DNA of 64,000 bases. It comes from Siderastrea siderea. Taxonomy: Eukaryota > Cnidaria > Anthozoa > Scleractinia > Rhizangiidae. Below are positions 35,643 to 44,636 of this stretch, in pieces (positions within the stretch are counted from its first letter, which is position 1; each line of letters starts with the position of its first letter). Under the pieces are notes generated by a model. That model saw only the letters and a list, made by a program, of their open reading frames with translations. It was not told the DNA's origin and did no database searches. The stretch is from the NCBI GenBank assembly GCA_964030785.1, contig OZ034975.1:38968069-39032068 (forward strand), in the 5' to 3' direction. The position numbers and the translations under genes were made by a program.

Positions 35643-35646
35643 TTAA

Positions 35647-36850
35647 TAAGTATTGGGTTTACAATCAGTTGTACTACCAGTAGTCTCCTTCGCAGCCGCT
35701 CGGGCCGGAATCACGCAACGCTCCCCGTCCCCAAGCGGCTGCTTCAAACCGACATACATTCCTTTCTCGGAATAAACCAATCACAGTGCGGCTTTCATTT
35801 TCTTGCGGAGGTTCACGCCAGAAATGTTCACCAATCACCTGGCTCCTTTTATTCGCTAAGTGACCGAGTTCTTTAAGTAGCAAATGGCGAATTGAAAAGA
35901 CTGGCTTTCAATCTTGTAGCCAAAAAAATTCAGTACACCGGCTTTAAATTCGCATCAGAAGTTAGCGATATCGAAGTTAATTGAAGGGAGAAAGGTATTT
36001 TCAGTACTCCGTGCTCCGTCACGCGTGAACAGTAATCCACAAGACTGGAGTGAGCATTTGAATGTTTCTTTGTAACGTCTGAGATTTGAATGAAACGTTG
36101 AGGATCCCTCTGGAAAACACTTTGAAAGTCACGAGTTAACAGAAAAATAACTTCGGTACACGCATACTAGTAAGAAACCTAATATTGTTCGGATATGTAA
36201 CATTTCAAATGAAATGATATTTTGTAGCTCTTTGTTTCCCTAAATGTGGTAAAATTCTCACGGGAATTCCGAATCTCGGGAAGAATTACAAAACCGACGC
36301 GTTAACTTGAAAACTCTGTTCAAATTTTCAAAAATCCTGTTCACGCGTGACGGAGCATGGCTGTAATTTGCCGACTGGCTTAGGAAAATCTCTGGTATTT
36401 CAAGCTTTGCCTTAGTCATCGACCATATAGAAAAAGAACAAAGCCACATCTGTGTTGTTGTGTCTCCAATGCAATTGCTTAGTCTAGTGGACGATCAAGT
36501 GGCGTATTTGAGAAGAAAAGAAACGGCGGCGAGCATTAGCTCTTGTGCTGAAAAGAAGACGACCTTGATTGAAAAGGTGAATGTTTCTGTGGTCTTTGGC
36601 TTCCCAGAATCATGGATCAAAATCGAACGTCGGAGAGCGATACTTGGAAATTCTGTTTATTCAAATAAATTATATGCTTTGGCCATCGACGAAGCCCGCG
36701 TAATAAGATAATAATTAGACTAGCACACAAGTCGAGCTCAGAGGATTTTTTCGGAAGCACGCAGGACTTTGGAGAAAGTCTAGATAACAATAAGAAATAC
36801 AACCGGCAGGATCGAAATTAACATGTGAAGTTTCAGAGAACACGGGGGCA
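35647..36850. other. Unassigned, with a 21-bp perfect inverted pair
   Basis: No supported gene. TGCTCCGTCACGCGTGAACAG at 36012-36032 returns inverted at 36337-36357, framing ~300 bp that may be a small foldback element. Confidence 0.55.
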
Positions 36851-37110
36851 CTAACTGGCACATCTCCAATGTTGTTCGTCTCTGGATCGTTCTTCCCTTG
36901 CGAGTCTCGTTTCTCTCAGCTGCTCCCTATTTCTACAGGTACTGAGAAGTTCTTGTTTGATTTCTTGAAGTTTCTTCGCTGCCCTTTTGTACTTCGTCAA
37001 CTGCTGAAAACACTCTCGACAAACAAACAATTTGCTGTCCTCAGAGTATTTATTTACGTCGATTTCCAGTGACAATCGAATGATCCCAGCTAAATCAGCG
37101 GACGTTTTTT
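36851..37110 (-). CDS. Candidate partner exon divergent from Harbinger transposase
   Basis: The minus-strand frame reads SADLAGIIRLSLEIDVNKY, then KLFVCRECFQQLTKYKRAAK, then a lysine/glutamate-rich helix ending in a stop. The single CxxC and following helix recall zinc-finger-associated modules. The upstream part of the frame runs into a repeat, so the real start is probably a splice site near TTTAG|CTGGGATC. PIF/Harbinger elements often carry a second DNA-binding protein gene, and divergence from the transposase fits, but the domain is not recognised. Confidence 0.4.
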
Positions 37111-37112
37111 CA

Positions 37113-37240
37113 AATATATAAAGCCCCGGCCAAACGAGGATGAGAGTCGATAAGAGTTGACTCTTATGAGAGTTGTCGTCAACTCTCATCGACTCTCATC
37201 AACTCGTGCCAAACGAGCACAAGAGTCGCACGAGAGTGTG
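37113..37240. promoter_or_regulatory. Iterated AGAGT(C/T)G motifs between divergent genes
   Basis: About nine copies of (G/A)AGAGT(C/T)G in both orientations, including the long palindrome GATGAGAGTCGAT ... ATCGACTCTCATC. The cluster lies between the start of the transposase and the divergent frame. It could be binding sites for the element's own DNA-binding protein; a TATATAA sequence lies next to it (37117-37123). Confidence 0.5.
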
Positions 37241-37341
37241 GCAAGAGTGACGCGTAATTTCATTGCGTGACGAGCCACGCAATGCAGCTTGGGTGTAAAC
37301 AAACATGGCGACGGCTAGCTGATAATTAAGAAATTGAAACA

Positions 37342-38228
37342 ATGAGTTTGGTACGCAAGAGAAAAGCTGCCGCAAGTGTGTTGTTAATGTTAACGTTTAA
37401 CGAGGAGGAAGAGACTGTTCATGCCAAGCGTGGTAAAACTAGAAAATGGATTAAGCGTCGAGAAGAGAAAGGGTATTTTAACAACATTGTCGAAGAGTTG
37501 CGTGTCGAGGACACCGCGAGTTACCGGGAAATGATGAGGATGGACTATGAGACATTTCAGGACATTTTAACGGCAATTACTCCAACGATCTCCAAGAAGC
37601 AGGTGCAAGGAGGGCACAAGATCATCAGCCCAGCCGAGAGGTTAACTCTGACTCTGCGTTACCTCGCCACAGGTGAAAGTTTTAAGTCCCTGCACTATCA
37701 ATTTCGTATTGGCAGGGCAACTATTTCGTACATAGTCAGGGAAGTTTGCCAGGCCATTTTCCAAACTCTCGGCCCGGTTAATATGAAAGTCCCGTCGACT
37801 GAAGAAGAATGGGCTACGATCGCATTGGAGTTTGAGCAAAGATGGCAATTTCCTAATTGCATTGGCGCAATCGATGGTAAACATGTTGTGATGCGTCCAC
37901 CACCCGGTTGCGGCTCACATTATTACAACTATAAACACACCCACTCGATAGTTTTGATGGCTGTGGCTGGGCCGAACTACGAGGTGCTGTATGCCGACAT
38001 AGGAACCAATGGCCGCATATCAGATGGCGGAGTTTGGAACAAGTGTGGTTTGTTAAAGTCTTTAGAAGATGGAAGCTTGAACATCCCAGCATCCAAGCCA
38101 CTTCCCTTCGGCACTGACCCTGTTCCGCACGTCCTGGTCGGAGACGATGCCTTTGCTCTACGACCCTTTCTCATGAAACCGTATCCTCAGCGGAATTTAA
38201 CCATTGAAAGAAGAATTTTTAATTACAG
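37342..38228 (+). CDS. PIF/Harbinger (HARBI1-like) transposase, exon 1
   Basis: ATG at 37342; ends in a phase-2 donor (AATTACAG|GTATGT). It encodes the N-terminal helix-turn-helix of the HARBI1 family (SPAERLTLTLRYLATGESFK ... GRATISYIV, residues ~96-132) and most of the DDE nuclease: D178 in CIGAIDGKH, the DIGTNGRISDGG block (D219-D228), and GDDAFALRPFLMKPYP. The protein excises and inserts DNA at 3-bp (TWA) targets. Length and motif order match intact members, and no lesion is visible. Confidence 0.9.
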
Positions 38229-38878
38229 GTATGTGCAAGTCCCCCTTAATAGGACAGCAGCTTAGCATAGAAAATTCAAATATGAGCATCAAGGTCCCAA
38301 TTCAATTTTAAAACATCAAACTGGTTCAAACTCCATAAAATTACAGTTGTTATATTAATTTTTAATTTTTACTGAGAATTGAAGTTGTAATTAAAAAAAT
38401 GTTACAAAAACCATGACAATGACTCATGTACTAATTATAATTAAGTTTCATCTATTTTGTTAACCAATATTTCTTCCATCATTGCAGTTAAAATGAAATT
38501 TTGATCTTAAAATAGGTTATAGGCATATGCACTTTTCCGGAATGCCCAACATGGGGATTTCTAATTAAACTGACAGACCCATATTGTGGCCGGGGCATTT
38601 GCCCGGGGGGGGGGTACTCTGGATATTAAGTGACGGGGATGATCGAAGGATTTTTTTGGGTAAATAAATTTTTAGGTTTTAGGGTATAAAAAATGATCTG
38701 ACGGTTTGTAGTAGTATGTAGTACCTTGGCTGCGTAGTTCAGCGAATAAAGTACAAACAAACGTGTTTTGCTGTTGATTTTTAAGGGGTCAATTTTTTAT
38801 CTAGGGATTTTTTGGGGTTACCGTATTTACCATGTAATGAATTCCAGACAACACTTACAAAATCCTTTCTCTTTTTAG
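38229..38878 (+). other. Intron of the Harbinger transposase
   Basis: GTATGT to CTTTTTAG. It contains a G-rich stretch (38608) and a dispersed cnidarian-type repeat. Confidence 0.75.
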
Positions 38879-39263
38879 GCTCAGCCGAGCACGCCGCATA
38901 TCAGAAAACCTTTTTGGTATTGTTGGAAACAGGTGGAGAGTGCTGTTAACTGTGATGGGAATATGTCCTGAGTTCATTGAAGATGTAGTGTTGGCATGCC
39001 TTACCTTACACAACACCCTGAGGAAATCGTCAAGGGCCTGTACGGTCTACTGCCCCAAGGGATTGGTTGATGAAGTTGATCCTTTGACAGGTGAAGTCAT
39101 CCCAGGCTCTTGGAGACAGAACCAAGATAGCTCAAGCATGTATGCCCTTTCTATCCCACCTACTGGCCATAATGTCAGCATTCAGGCTAAATTTGTTCGG
39201 GAGGTGTTTACTCAGTATTTTACTAATGAAGGATGTGTGCCCTGGCAATGGGACCGATGTTAA
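38879..39263 (+). CDS. PIF/Harbinger transposase, exon 2
   Basis: Opens after TTTTTAG and completes the split arginine codon, reading LSRARRISENLFGIVGNRWR, the conserved C-terminal DDE segment that carries the catalytic glutamate (E of SENLFG). It then reads ACLTLHNTLRK, typical of HARBI1-like proteins. It ends at TAA 39261. Together with exon 1 the protein is about 423 aa, the usual size. Confidence 0.88.
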
Positions 39264-39474
39264 ATTGTATTCATATTTAAGGTTTGTGACACCAGTGTTA
39301 AATGAAAGGGTTACCGTATTTACTCGAATAAGCGCTGCAGTGGCTATTGAATTTTTTGGCTTGAAATGCGGTGCTCATTTAAGGACAGCACCTATTTTAA
39401 AAAATTACAAATATGAAAAAAAAAATCAAAAATCTGATTTTGGAGTTGCTTTCTAGTGTTTTTTTAGTTGAGCA

Positions 39475-39848
39475 TACCGTATTTATTCGATTAAGCGCCC
39501 AACCTCGAATAAGCGCCCATCCTGAAGGTAGGAAAAGTTAATAAGCGCCCAGCCTCGAATAAGCGCCCACCCCTCACCTTTCAAGAAACTGAAGTGCACA
39601 AGAGGAGTATTGATTATTGAAAGTGACTAAGTACTACTAAGAAGACTTACCTCATGACCGAGTTTTCTTACTATTTTTCAAAAACTTTCAATGAACAGTC
39701 AAAATTTTGCTTTGTTTTGTTACAAAAATAGACTTCTTTTTGTTGAAAATCGCGAAAATTTAATAACACCCAGCCTCGAATAAGCGCCCACTCTCAAGGT
39801 CCAAAAATTTAATAAGCGCCCAGGGCACTTAATCGAATAAATACGGTA
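39475..39848. mobile_element. MITE with TACCGTATTTATTCGATTAAG tips
   Basis: TACCGTATTTATTCGATTAA at the left and TTAATCGAATAAATACGGTA at the right are mirror images. Internal copies of CCTCGAATAAGCGCCCA repeat four times. A diverged fragment of the same family lies at 39312-39380. Confidence 0.8.
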
Positions 39849-40831
39849 ATTATTTGAAATTGCACTGCATCTGGACTGCAGCACTTATTGGGATGAGGGG
39901 GGGGGGGGGTAGGGTGGGCAATGCTTATTGCCTTTTCTTACCATGTGCCATGTTATTCATCAAGGGTGGCACTTATTCACATAAATGTGGTAAACCAAAA
40001 ACTGTGTATTACAAGTGATGCTTTCTTCGAAGATCTTCTTTTTTTCCTACCTTCAGGGCTAAAAATAATTTTCAGACAACTGCCAGTCATGTTGACCAGC
40101 CAAACGGATTTGGGCTTGGTCAAGTTTTTCTACCGCCAACCCAACCCCTTGTTCCTGCTGTTTATTGAATTGTCTTTGTTGATGTTAAATAAAAAGATGA
40201 ACATTGATTTTTCACTGCTTTGGCTGCTTTTAAATAAAATAGGTAGGTACCTTAAATAGAATGCCTGGTTACCAAGATTCCAATATCCTGCTGATATGAA
40301 AATCTTTTTAATTTTTTTATTGTTTATGAATCCTTATTGTCCAAACTTTGACCTTCTAAATTCAAGGTTCCACTTTGTTGAAATTAAAGTTATCGCTGTT
40401 CATTTATCAGGTCATTAGTTGACCCATTATTTGTATTTTTTTAAAAAGGCCATGTTTGTGTCTGGTCAAAATGTCATCTTGACTGGACATTGTCTGTTAC
40501 CGGCTGTCATTTTGAGCCCTGACCTTGTTCTTATGTAAAATATCAAGTTTTAGTGCAGATGGCGAAACTTACCGGTACTTGAATAACTGTCTCTTGGTAA
40601 ACTCATAGCAGTTTACATTTCTAACAATGGGCAGCAACAAGTTATTAAGCCAAAATTAAAGTAATTCAGAGTATAAATAATAGATAACCATTAAACATTG
40701 TGAGTCAGCTTTTAAAGAAGCACAAAAAGATGTCTTTTATTTCTGGTTTGCACAATTTTTATACATCGTTCTCAACTGGAACGTTAAAGAGTTTTTTGAA
40801 TTAATGCATTTAATAAGGGGGGGGGGGGGGG
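39849..40831. other. Unassigned sequence
   Basis: Two poly-G runs (39897-39909, 40817-40830). No gene is supported. Confidence 0.55.
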
Positions 40832-41249
40832 CCTTAACTACCAAATGTTTTATGAATGACTTCTAACCATCACATCTTGGGCTCCCTTAGTATCCTGGGT
40901 TTGGAGGTTGCCTTCATTATTGATAGTCATGACCATATCTGTAGCATGGATTTGCTGAAATTTACATTATTTTTAAAATCAGGACACAACAAAAACTGTA
41001 TGACGTCCATGCTACAGATTTTGCTTCTAAATGCTATCTACCCGTGGTGTTGATTTGAACGGAGAAAAATTTAAACTGTGTGAGTTTTTAGGGTTTTTTT
41101 GTTCTGGTCACGCGACTTTCTAAATATGGTCATCACTACCAAAAATAAAGGCAACCTTAAAATAGAAAAAACATGGCCAAAAACTAAACCCAGGATACTA
41201 AGGGAGGCCAACATATGACGGTTAGAAGTCATCCATTATGTAGTTAAGG
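40832..41249. mobile_element. MITE next to the Polinton
   Basis: CCTTAACTAC...GACTTCTAACC...CCTTAGTATCCTGGGTTT at the left is mirrored by AAACCCAGGATACTAAGG...GGTTAGAAGTC...TAGTTAAGG at the right. Inner arms also pair (TCCATGCTACAGAT with ATCTGTAGCATGGA). Confidence 0.75.
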
Positions 41250-41310
41250 GACGACCGCCGTAAGGGTATTAATTTCTCATGACATTGATAAATTGACTGA
41301 ATTAAGTAAT

Positions 41311-41316
41311 GATGTC
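41311..41316. repeat. Left target-site duplication of the Polinton
   Basis: GATGTC, identical to 63348-63353. A 6-bp duplication is the known signature of Polinton/Maverick integration. Confidence 0.9.
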
Positions 41317-41797
41317 AGTAGTAAATTGGGCTCGTTTGGGGCATATGGAGGCTTCTGATTGGTTGTTGGGTTGCCTAGTAACAGCAGTCGGAAACCGCTG
41401 ACCAGTGGGAAAAAAGGATCGCGGGCTCATGGGAACCGGAAGTCACGTGATTTAAAATGGGAAACCGCTGACCAGTGGGAAAAAGGGATCGCGGGCGCAT
41501 GGGAACCGGAAGTCACGTGATTTTGAATGGGAAACCGCTGACAAGTGTGAAAAATGGATCGTGGGCTCAAGGTGGGTTAAAACCGCTGAGAAAACGCGGG
41601 CGCAAAGTCCAAAGTCCAATTTGGGGAACGGGGGTGGTCCTTTGGAGTGAAAAGTACACAAAATGAATAAATCATGTTTTATTGATTTGTTTTACAATAA
41701 CTCCTTTGTGTTCCTATTTGATATGAGGGTTCCACATCACAATCGACGATCTTGTTGGGGTTTTCACTGGTAGCCATAGGGGTAGGTCTTGAAGGTG
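41317..41797 (+). repeat. Left terminal inverted repeat (481 bp)
   Basis: Mirrors 62816-63347 nearly base for base. It contains 2-3 tandem copies of a ~65-bp unit with GGGAAACCGCTGACCAGTGG and CCGGAAGTCACGTGATTT. Its inner end duplicates the last 11 codons of the polymerase gene in inverted orientation. Confidence 0.93.
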
Positions 41798-41850
41798 CGT
41801 CCCAAACCACGCGAAATCCAAGTGATCAAAAGTCAGCACATTGTCCGACG
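41798..41850 (+). pseudogene. Polymerase B scrap, C-terminal
   Basis: The + strand reads RPKPREIQVIKSQHIVRR, closely matching residues ~1340-1356 of the intact polymerase (KPREIQVINSRQIVRN). It lies directly after the left inverted repeat and in the orientation opposite to what a mirrored right end would give. Confidence 0.7.
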
Positions 41851-41886
41851 GAGACGACTTTGCTTCCACCGAAGACTATTTGGCAG

Positions 41887-42250
41887 TTCCTTTTGGAGGA
41901 GTTCCTATGTTCCTTTTGATAATACGAGTGTTCCTTTTTGATGAGTTCCTTTTGATAATACGAGTTCCTATTTAATAATGTTCCTTTTTGATAATATGAG
42001 TTCCTATTTAATAATGTTCCTTTTGATAATATGAGTTCCTATTTAATAATGTTCCTTTTGATAATATGAGTGTTCCTTTTGATAATATGAGTGTTCCTTT
42101 TGATAATACGAGTGCGTCACGTGTCCGTGATCAATAATGACATGGTGAAGATCCATTACCAAAATCAAAAAGAGGGCATGTTGCTTTTTGATGAGTTCCT
42201 ATTTAATAATATGAGTGTTCCTTTTGATGAGTATTCCTTTTATAGTCCAG
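41887..42250. repeat. Minisatellite of GTTCCTTTTGATAATATGA units
   Basis: A dozen or so variable copies alternating TTCCTTTTGATAATA(T/C)GAGT and TTCCTATTTAATAAT. The array is interrupted by the polymerase scrap at 42112-42180. Confidence 0.8.
42112..42180 (+). pseudogene. Polymerase B scrap, palm region
   Basis: Reads VRHVSVINNDMVKIHYQNQ then KEGM. It matches residues ~1191-1213 of the intact polymerase (VRHVSVASDQMVEVHYQKQ, KEDI), with 14 of 23 positions identical by eye. It is embedded in the minisatellite. Its order relative to the scrap at 41798 is reversed compared with the gene. Confidence 0.7.
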
Positions 42251-42325
42251 TCACTGACAGTAGAGGTCACATTCGCAACTATGATTGAACCATGGAATAT
42301 GTGAAGTTGAACATTTATTCACAGA

Positions 42326-42455
42326 TTATTTCTTCTTAATAGCATCTTGCTCAGCCTGCTCCTTGGCTGTCTTCTCTCTGATGCCAACCAGCCTGGCATT
42401 ACGCATGCTCCTGAATACACTGGTATTCTTTTCTTCATCTGATCTTGCGAGCCTT
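42326..42455 (-). pseudogene. RPL13: Captured 3' end of ribosomal protein L13 (eL13)
   Basis: The minus strand reads KARKI, then after a small indel DEEKNTSVFRSMRNARLVGI, then REKTAKEQAEQDAIKKK and a TAA stop. This is the C-terminal end of eukaryotic eL13 (NARLxGIRxKxAKExAEQD, ending in lysines). AATAAA follows ~10 bases after the stop (42310-42315), as in a short ribosomal-protein 3' UTR. It is a host fragment inside the Polinton. Whether it was retroposed or copied as a genomic last exon is open. A polymerase-type promoter upstream at 42679 points toward it. Confidence 0.75.
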
Positions 42456-42664
42456 AATTGGCAGGCAAGTGAGTGAAGGACGAATTAGTCAAAGCCGTCG
42501 AATTGGAGGAGGAGATCCAAGCCAGCAAGCAAGCAAGCAAGCATGTCAAGTAAGCATCAATGGTGGGGGATTGAGCCAACAGACCAAAGGATCAAGCAGA
42601 GCCATCTCAACCACTTGTTGGGTTTCTGGACTGGTCATCGATGAGTGTGAAAACATGAAATGGG
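42456..42664. other. Spacer upstream of the L13 fragment
   Basis: Contains a (CAAG)n run near 42525-42545. No gene is supported. Confidence 0.5.
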
Positions 42665-42830
42665 ACGGTGGTTTTTATAGAGAAAGAAGGGGGTCACGTG
42701 GGAGGGAAGGGGCCAATGAGAGAAAGACCCCATCATGCTTTGGGAGGGGAAGAGGTGGGGGTACCCCCCTCCCCCCTCCTTAGATAGACCATGGTGCATT
42801 GCGCCAATCAGGGTATATAAGTCAAGCGAG
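42665..42830. promoter_or_regulatory. Left divergent promoter module
   Basis: Leftward TATA (CTATAAAAAC on minus, 42671-42680) and rightward TATATAA (42814-42820) frame CACGTGGGAGGGAAGGGGCC, a GGGGGTACCCCCC palindrome and CCATGGTGCAT. The same ordered motifs recur, inverted, at 58461-58634 between the basic-repeat gene and polymerase B. The rightward box lies ~60 bp before the ATG at 42876. Confidence 0.7.
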
Positions 42831-42875
42831 GCCACAGGGCGTCACTCTTAGCTTTGAGCCGGTCCTGAGCGACTT

Positions 42876-43424
42876 ATGTCAGTTGAGCCCAAAATGTCCG
42901 AAACGAGAAGGCCATTGGATTCCCTTGCCAGTGAGGTGAACGTGGGAGGAGAAGAGTCGTTGAGGAGGAGAGTGGGACCGGAGAGGACGCCCATCCAACG
43001 CCAGACCATGCGCATGTATGAAAGGAGACAGGAGACATGGCGCTCGTTAAATAGAGATCGTGTGGCCGCGTTTATTCGTTTATTTTTGTTGTACCTGGTG
43101 GAGTGGGAGAATGGTGTTGGGCGCCCTCATCCCGAGACGGTCCGTTCTCTAAAGAAAGCATTGGTCCGTCGGGTAATTCCCTGGATAAAGAACCATTTGA
43201 CGTGGACGACGATGGAGAGATATTGGCCAATGACATTGTCGCAATTTAACGAACTGAATGAGTATTTGAGTGAGCACATGCCCCGAGTTCACAGAGACGA
43301 TGATTGGGGGGCCATTGCCTATTTTTTTAAAGTGGTCGCGCAGGAAAGACGGGACGAATACAAACGCCTAGAAGAGTTGGAGAGGGAAGCGATGGAGAGT
43401 GTACGGCGTGTGTTAGAACTGTAA
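42876..43424 (+). CDS. Polinton accessory protein, possible Bcl-2-like fold
   Basis: 182 aa, mostly helical, ATG at 42876 (an in-frame alternative ATG lies at 42894). Residues ~64-150 hold regularly spaced amphipathic helices (VAAFIRLFLLYLVEWENG ... VIPWIKNHLTW). The segment DDDWGAIAYFFKVVAQE resembles a BH1 motif (x-W-G-x-I-x-x-F-F). Bcl-2/BID-like regulators of apoptosis have been reported in adintoviruses, so an anti-apoptotic early gene is conceivable, but the match rests on one short motif. There is no transmembrane tail. The gene stands alone near the left end behind a promoter shared with the right-end early genes. Confidence 0.4.
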   Translation: MSVEPKMSETRRPLDSLASEVNVGGEESLRRRVGPERTPIQRQTMRMYERRQETWRSLNRDRVAAFIRLFLLYLVEWENGVGRPHPETVRSLKKALVRRVIPWIKNHLTWTTMERYWPMTLSQFNELNEYLSEHMPRVHRDDDWGAIAYFFKVVAQERRDEYKRLEELEREAMESVRRVLEL

Positions 43425-43727
43425 ATAGACTTTTGAACATTTTTTTATTATTGTGAGTCAAGGCAACTGTGAGTCAAGAGGCATTTATTTATGATCCACG
43501 TGCAAACTCAGTGTTGTCAGTTTTTTATTTTAATTAAAAGAGTTGATGTTACAAAGGGTGGTCTGTGTTCTTTGCCACGCGGGTTGGGGTGCTCCTATTT
43601 ACAATTGGAAAAAGCTATCTACAATTTGAAAAAATAAAAAGTAAAAGCTATGTACAATGGGAAAAAATAAAAAGTAAGAAATTGAAAAAGAAAGCTATGT
43701 ACAATTCCAAAAGTAAAAACTAAGAAA
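43425..43727. other. 3' region of two convergent genes
   Basis: TTTATT at 43524-43529 is a polyadenylation signal for the minus-strand SLOG gene. The rest is A/T-rich repeats of AAGCTATGTACAAT. Confidence 0.55.
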
Positions 43728-44420
43728 TTACAAATGAAAGTCTTCCAGTTCCATACGTAATTGATCAATGTTCTCGGGTAGACAGAAGGTGCGATTGAAC
43801 AAGGCTTGAATTTCGGCTCGGGTTTTCTCGTCCACATCCCTGGATCCCACAATAGCACTGCTTTGATGAAGGGTGGGCTTTTTAGGTCCCCAAGGAACAA
43901 ATTGACTGCCAGTGACCAGGGTGGCGGCATTCTCATTGACTTGGTAGTAATGGTCCGAGCGGTACCATGATTGACTGGGTATGTCAAACAGGTAGACGGG
44001 TTTGCCTTGATCCATAGCCAATTGCACCGTCCAACCAGTGCCTCCTTTCACGCGTTTATGATCCGGTTCCAAGATGCCAAAGGCATAGATGGTATGGGCT
44101 TTTTTGGCCAATTGATAATTGCGTTGCAGCAATTGCAAGGTGTAAAAATGACTGGGCATCTTTTTGCCTAGTTTCTCCGCTGCCTGGTGAAGATGGGGGT
44201 TGGCCAGCATCAGGACTTCCACCGTAGAAGGGGTGACGAAAGTGGCTCGAGGATGGTTCGGGGGGACCAGGACTTCTAGTTGCATCCCAAAGTGTTTGGC
44301 CTGTTCTTCCACGAGGGCATCCGTACCTTTGGCTCCCCCTGTGTAGACCACATGGCCATGACCCACTTGCAGTTCCAAGGCACCGAGATCTTGTTCTCCG
44401 ATCATGATGTCTGGGGGCAT
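43728..44420 (-). CDS. SLOG-fold protein with apparent circular permutation
   Basis: 230 aa from ATG 44420 (a TTG 30 bases earlier is rejected). Rossmann-like SLOG/DprA-YspA features are present: VVYTGGAKGTDALVEEQA (residues ~24-40), PPNHPR, RN at 100-101, the phosphate-loop-like KGGTGWTVQLA (125-135) and a KPVYLFD strand. The IVGSRD motif (180-185), which normally opens the fold, is at the C-terminus after a ~50-residue insertion. SLOG proteins bind or process nucleotides or related ligands, and in bacteria often partner two-transmembrane SLATT effectors. A SLATT-like protein is encoded at 53704. Only minus-strand gene in the left half of the element. Confidence 0.7.
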   Translation of the reverse strand: MPPDIMIGEQDLGALELQVGHGHVVYTGGAKGTDALVEEQAKHFGMQLEVLVPPNHPRATFVTPSTVEVLMLANPHLHQAAEKLGKKMPSHFYTLQLLQRNYQLAKKAHTIYAFGILEPDHKRVKGGTGWTVQLAMDQGKPVYLFDIPSQSWYRSDHYYQVNENAATLVTGSQFVPWGPKKPTLHQSSAIVGSRDVDEKTRAEIQALFNRTFCLPENIDQLRMELEDFHL

Positions 44421-44454
44421 GGCTTTTGAGAATGAAGATCTAGTGACCAAGGGA

Positions 44455-44600
44455 CCGTCTTAAATAGGGACAACGGGCCAATGGGAAGACAAGAGGTCCT
44501 TATTTGGATTGAACAAGCTGACCAATGGGAAGATAACAAGTCCTTATAGGGGTAGGATAAGCTGACCAATGACAGTCAAGGGTCTAAGGTATAAAAAGGC
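44455..44600. promoter_or_regulatory. Divergent promoter with repeated CCAAT boxes
   Basis: Three (G)CCAAT(G)(G)GA-type boxes near 44478, 44521 and 44564, two in near-identical repeats (GCTGACCAATGGGAAGATAAC). A rightward TATAAAAA at 44590-44597 lies 40 bp before the ATG at 44637. A leftward TATTTAAG lies near 44458-44465 for the SLOG gene. Confidence 0.65.
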
Positions 44601-44636
44601 ATGGTCGGTAGGGGGTGACATCAACCTTTGAGTACG

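Larger units (their letters stand above)
28162..35646 (-). mobile_element. TTAA-flanked DNA transposon with transposase and HTH gene
   Basis: TTAA at 28162-28165 and 35643-35646 flanks the tips GACGAAATCCGCT and AGCGGATTTCGTC, a perfect 13-bp inverted repeat. A second mirrored block inside both ends reads GGACAAAAATCCCAT then ATGC. Between them are a two-exon transposase and a two-exon HTH gene, both on the minus strand and both with open frames and good splice sites. TTAA targets are known for piggyBac, Kolobok and Sola3 transposons. The transposase does not carry the motifs I would need to choose among these. Confidence 0.8.

Noticed and set aside
41887..42250. CRISPR-like regular repeat
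   Set aside because: Units are of variable length and contiguous, without unique spacers, and the context is eukaryotic.
42285..42476. 63-aa + strand frame
   Set aside because: Antisense of the L13 fragment, which gives a clear protein match on the minus strand.
42445..42783. 112-aa + strand frame
   Set aside because: Runs through a CAAG repeat and the promoter module; the TATA box lies inside its end.
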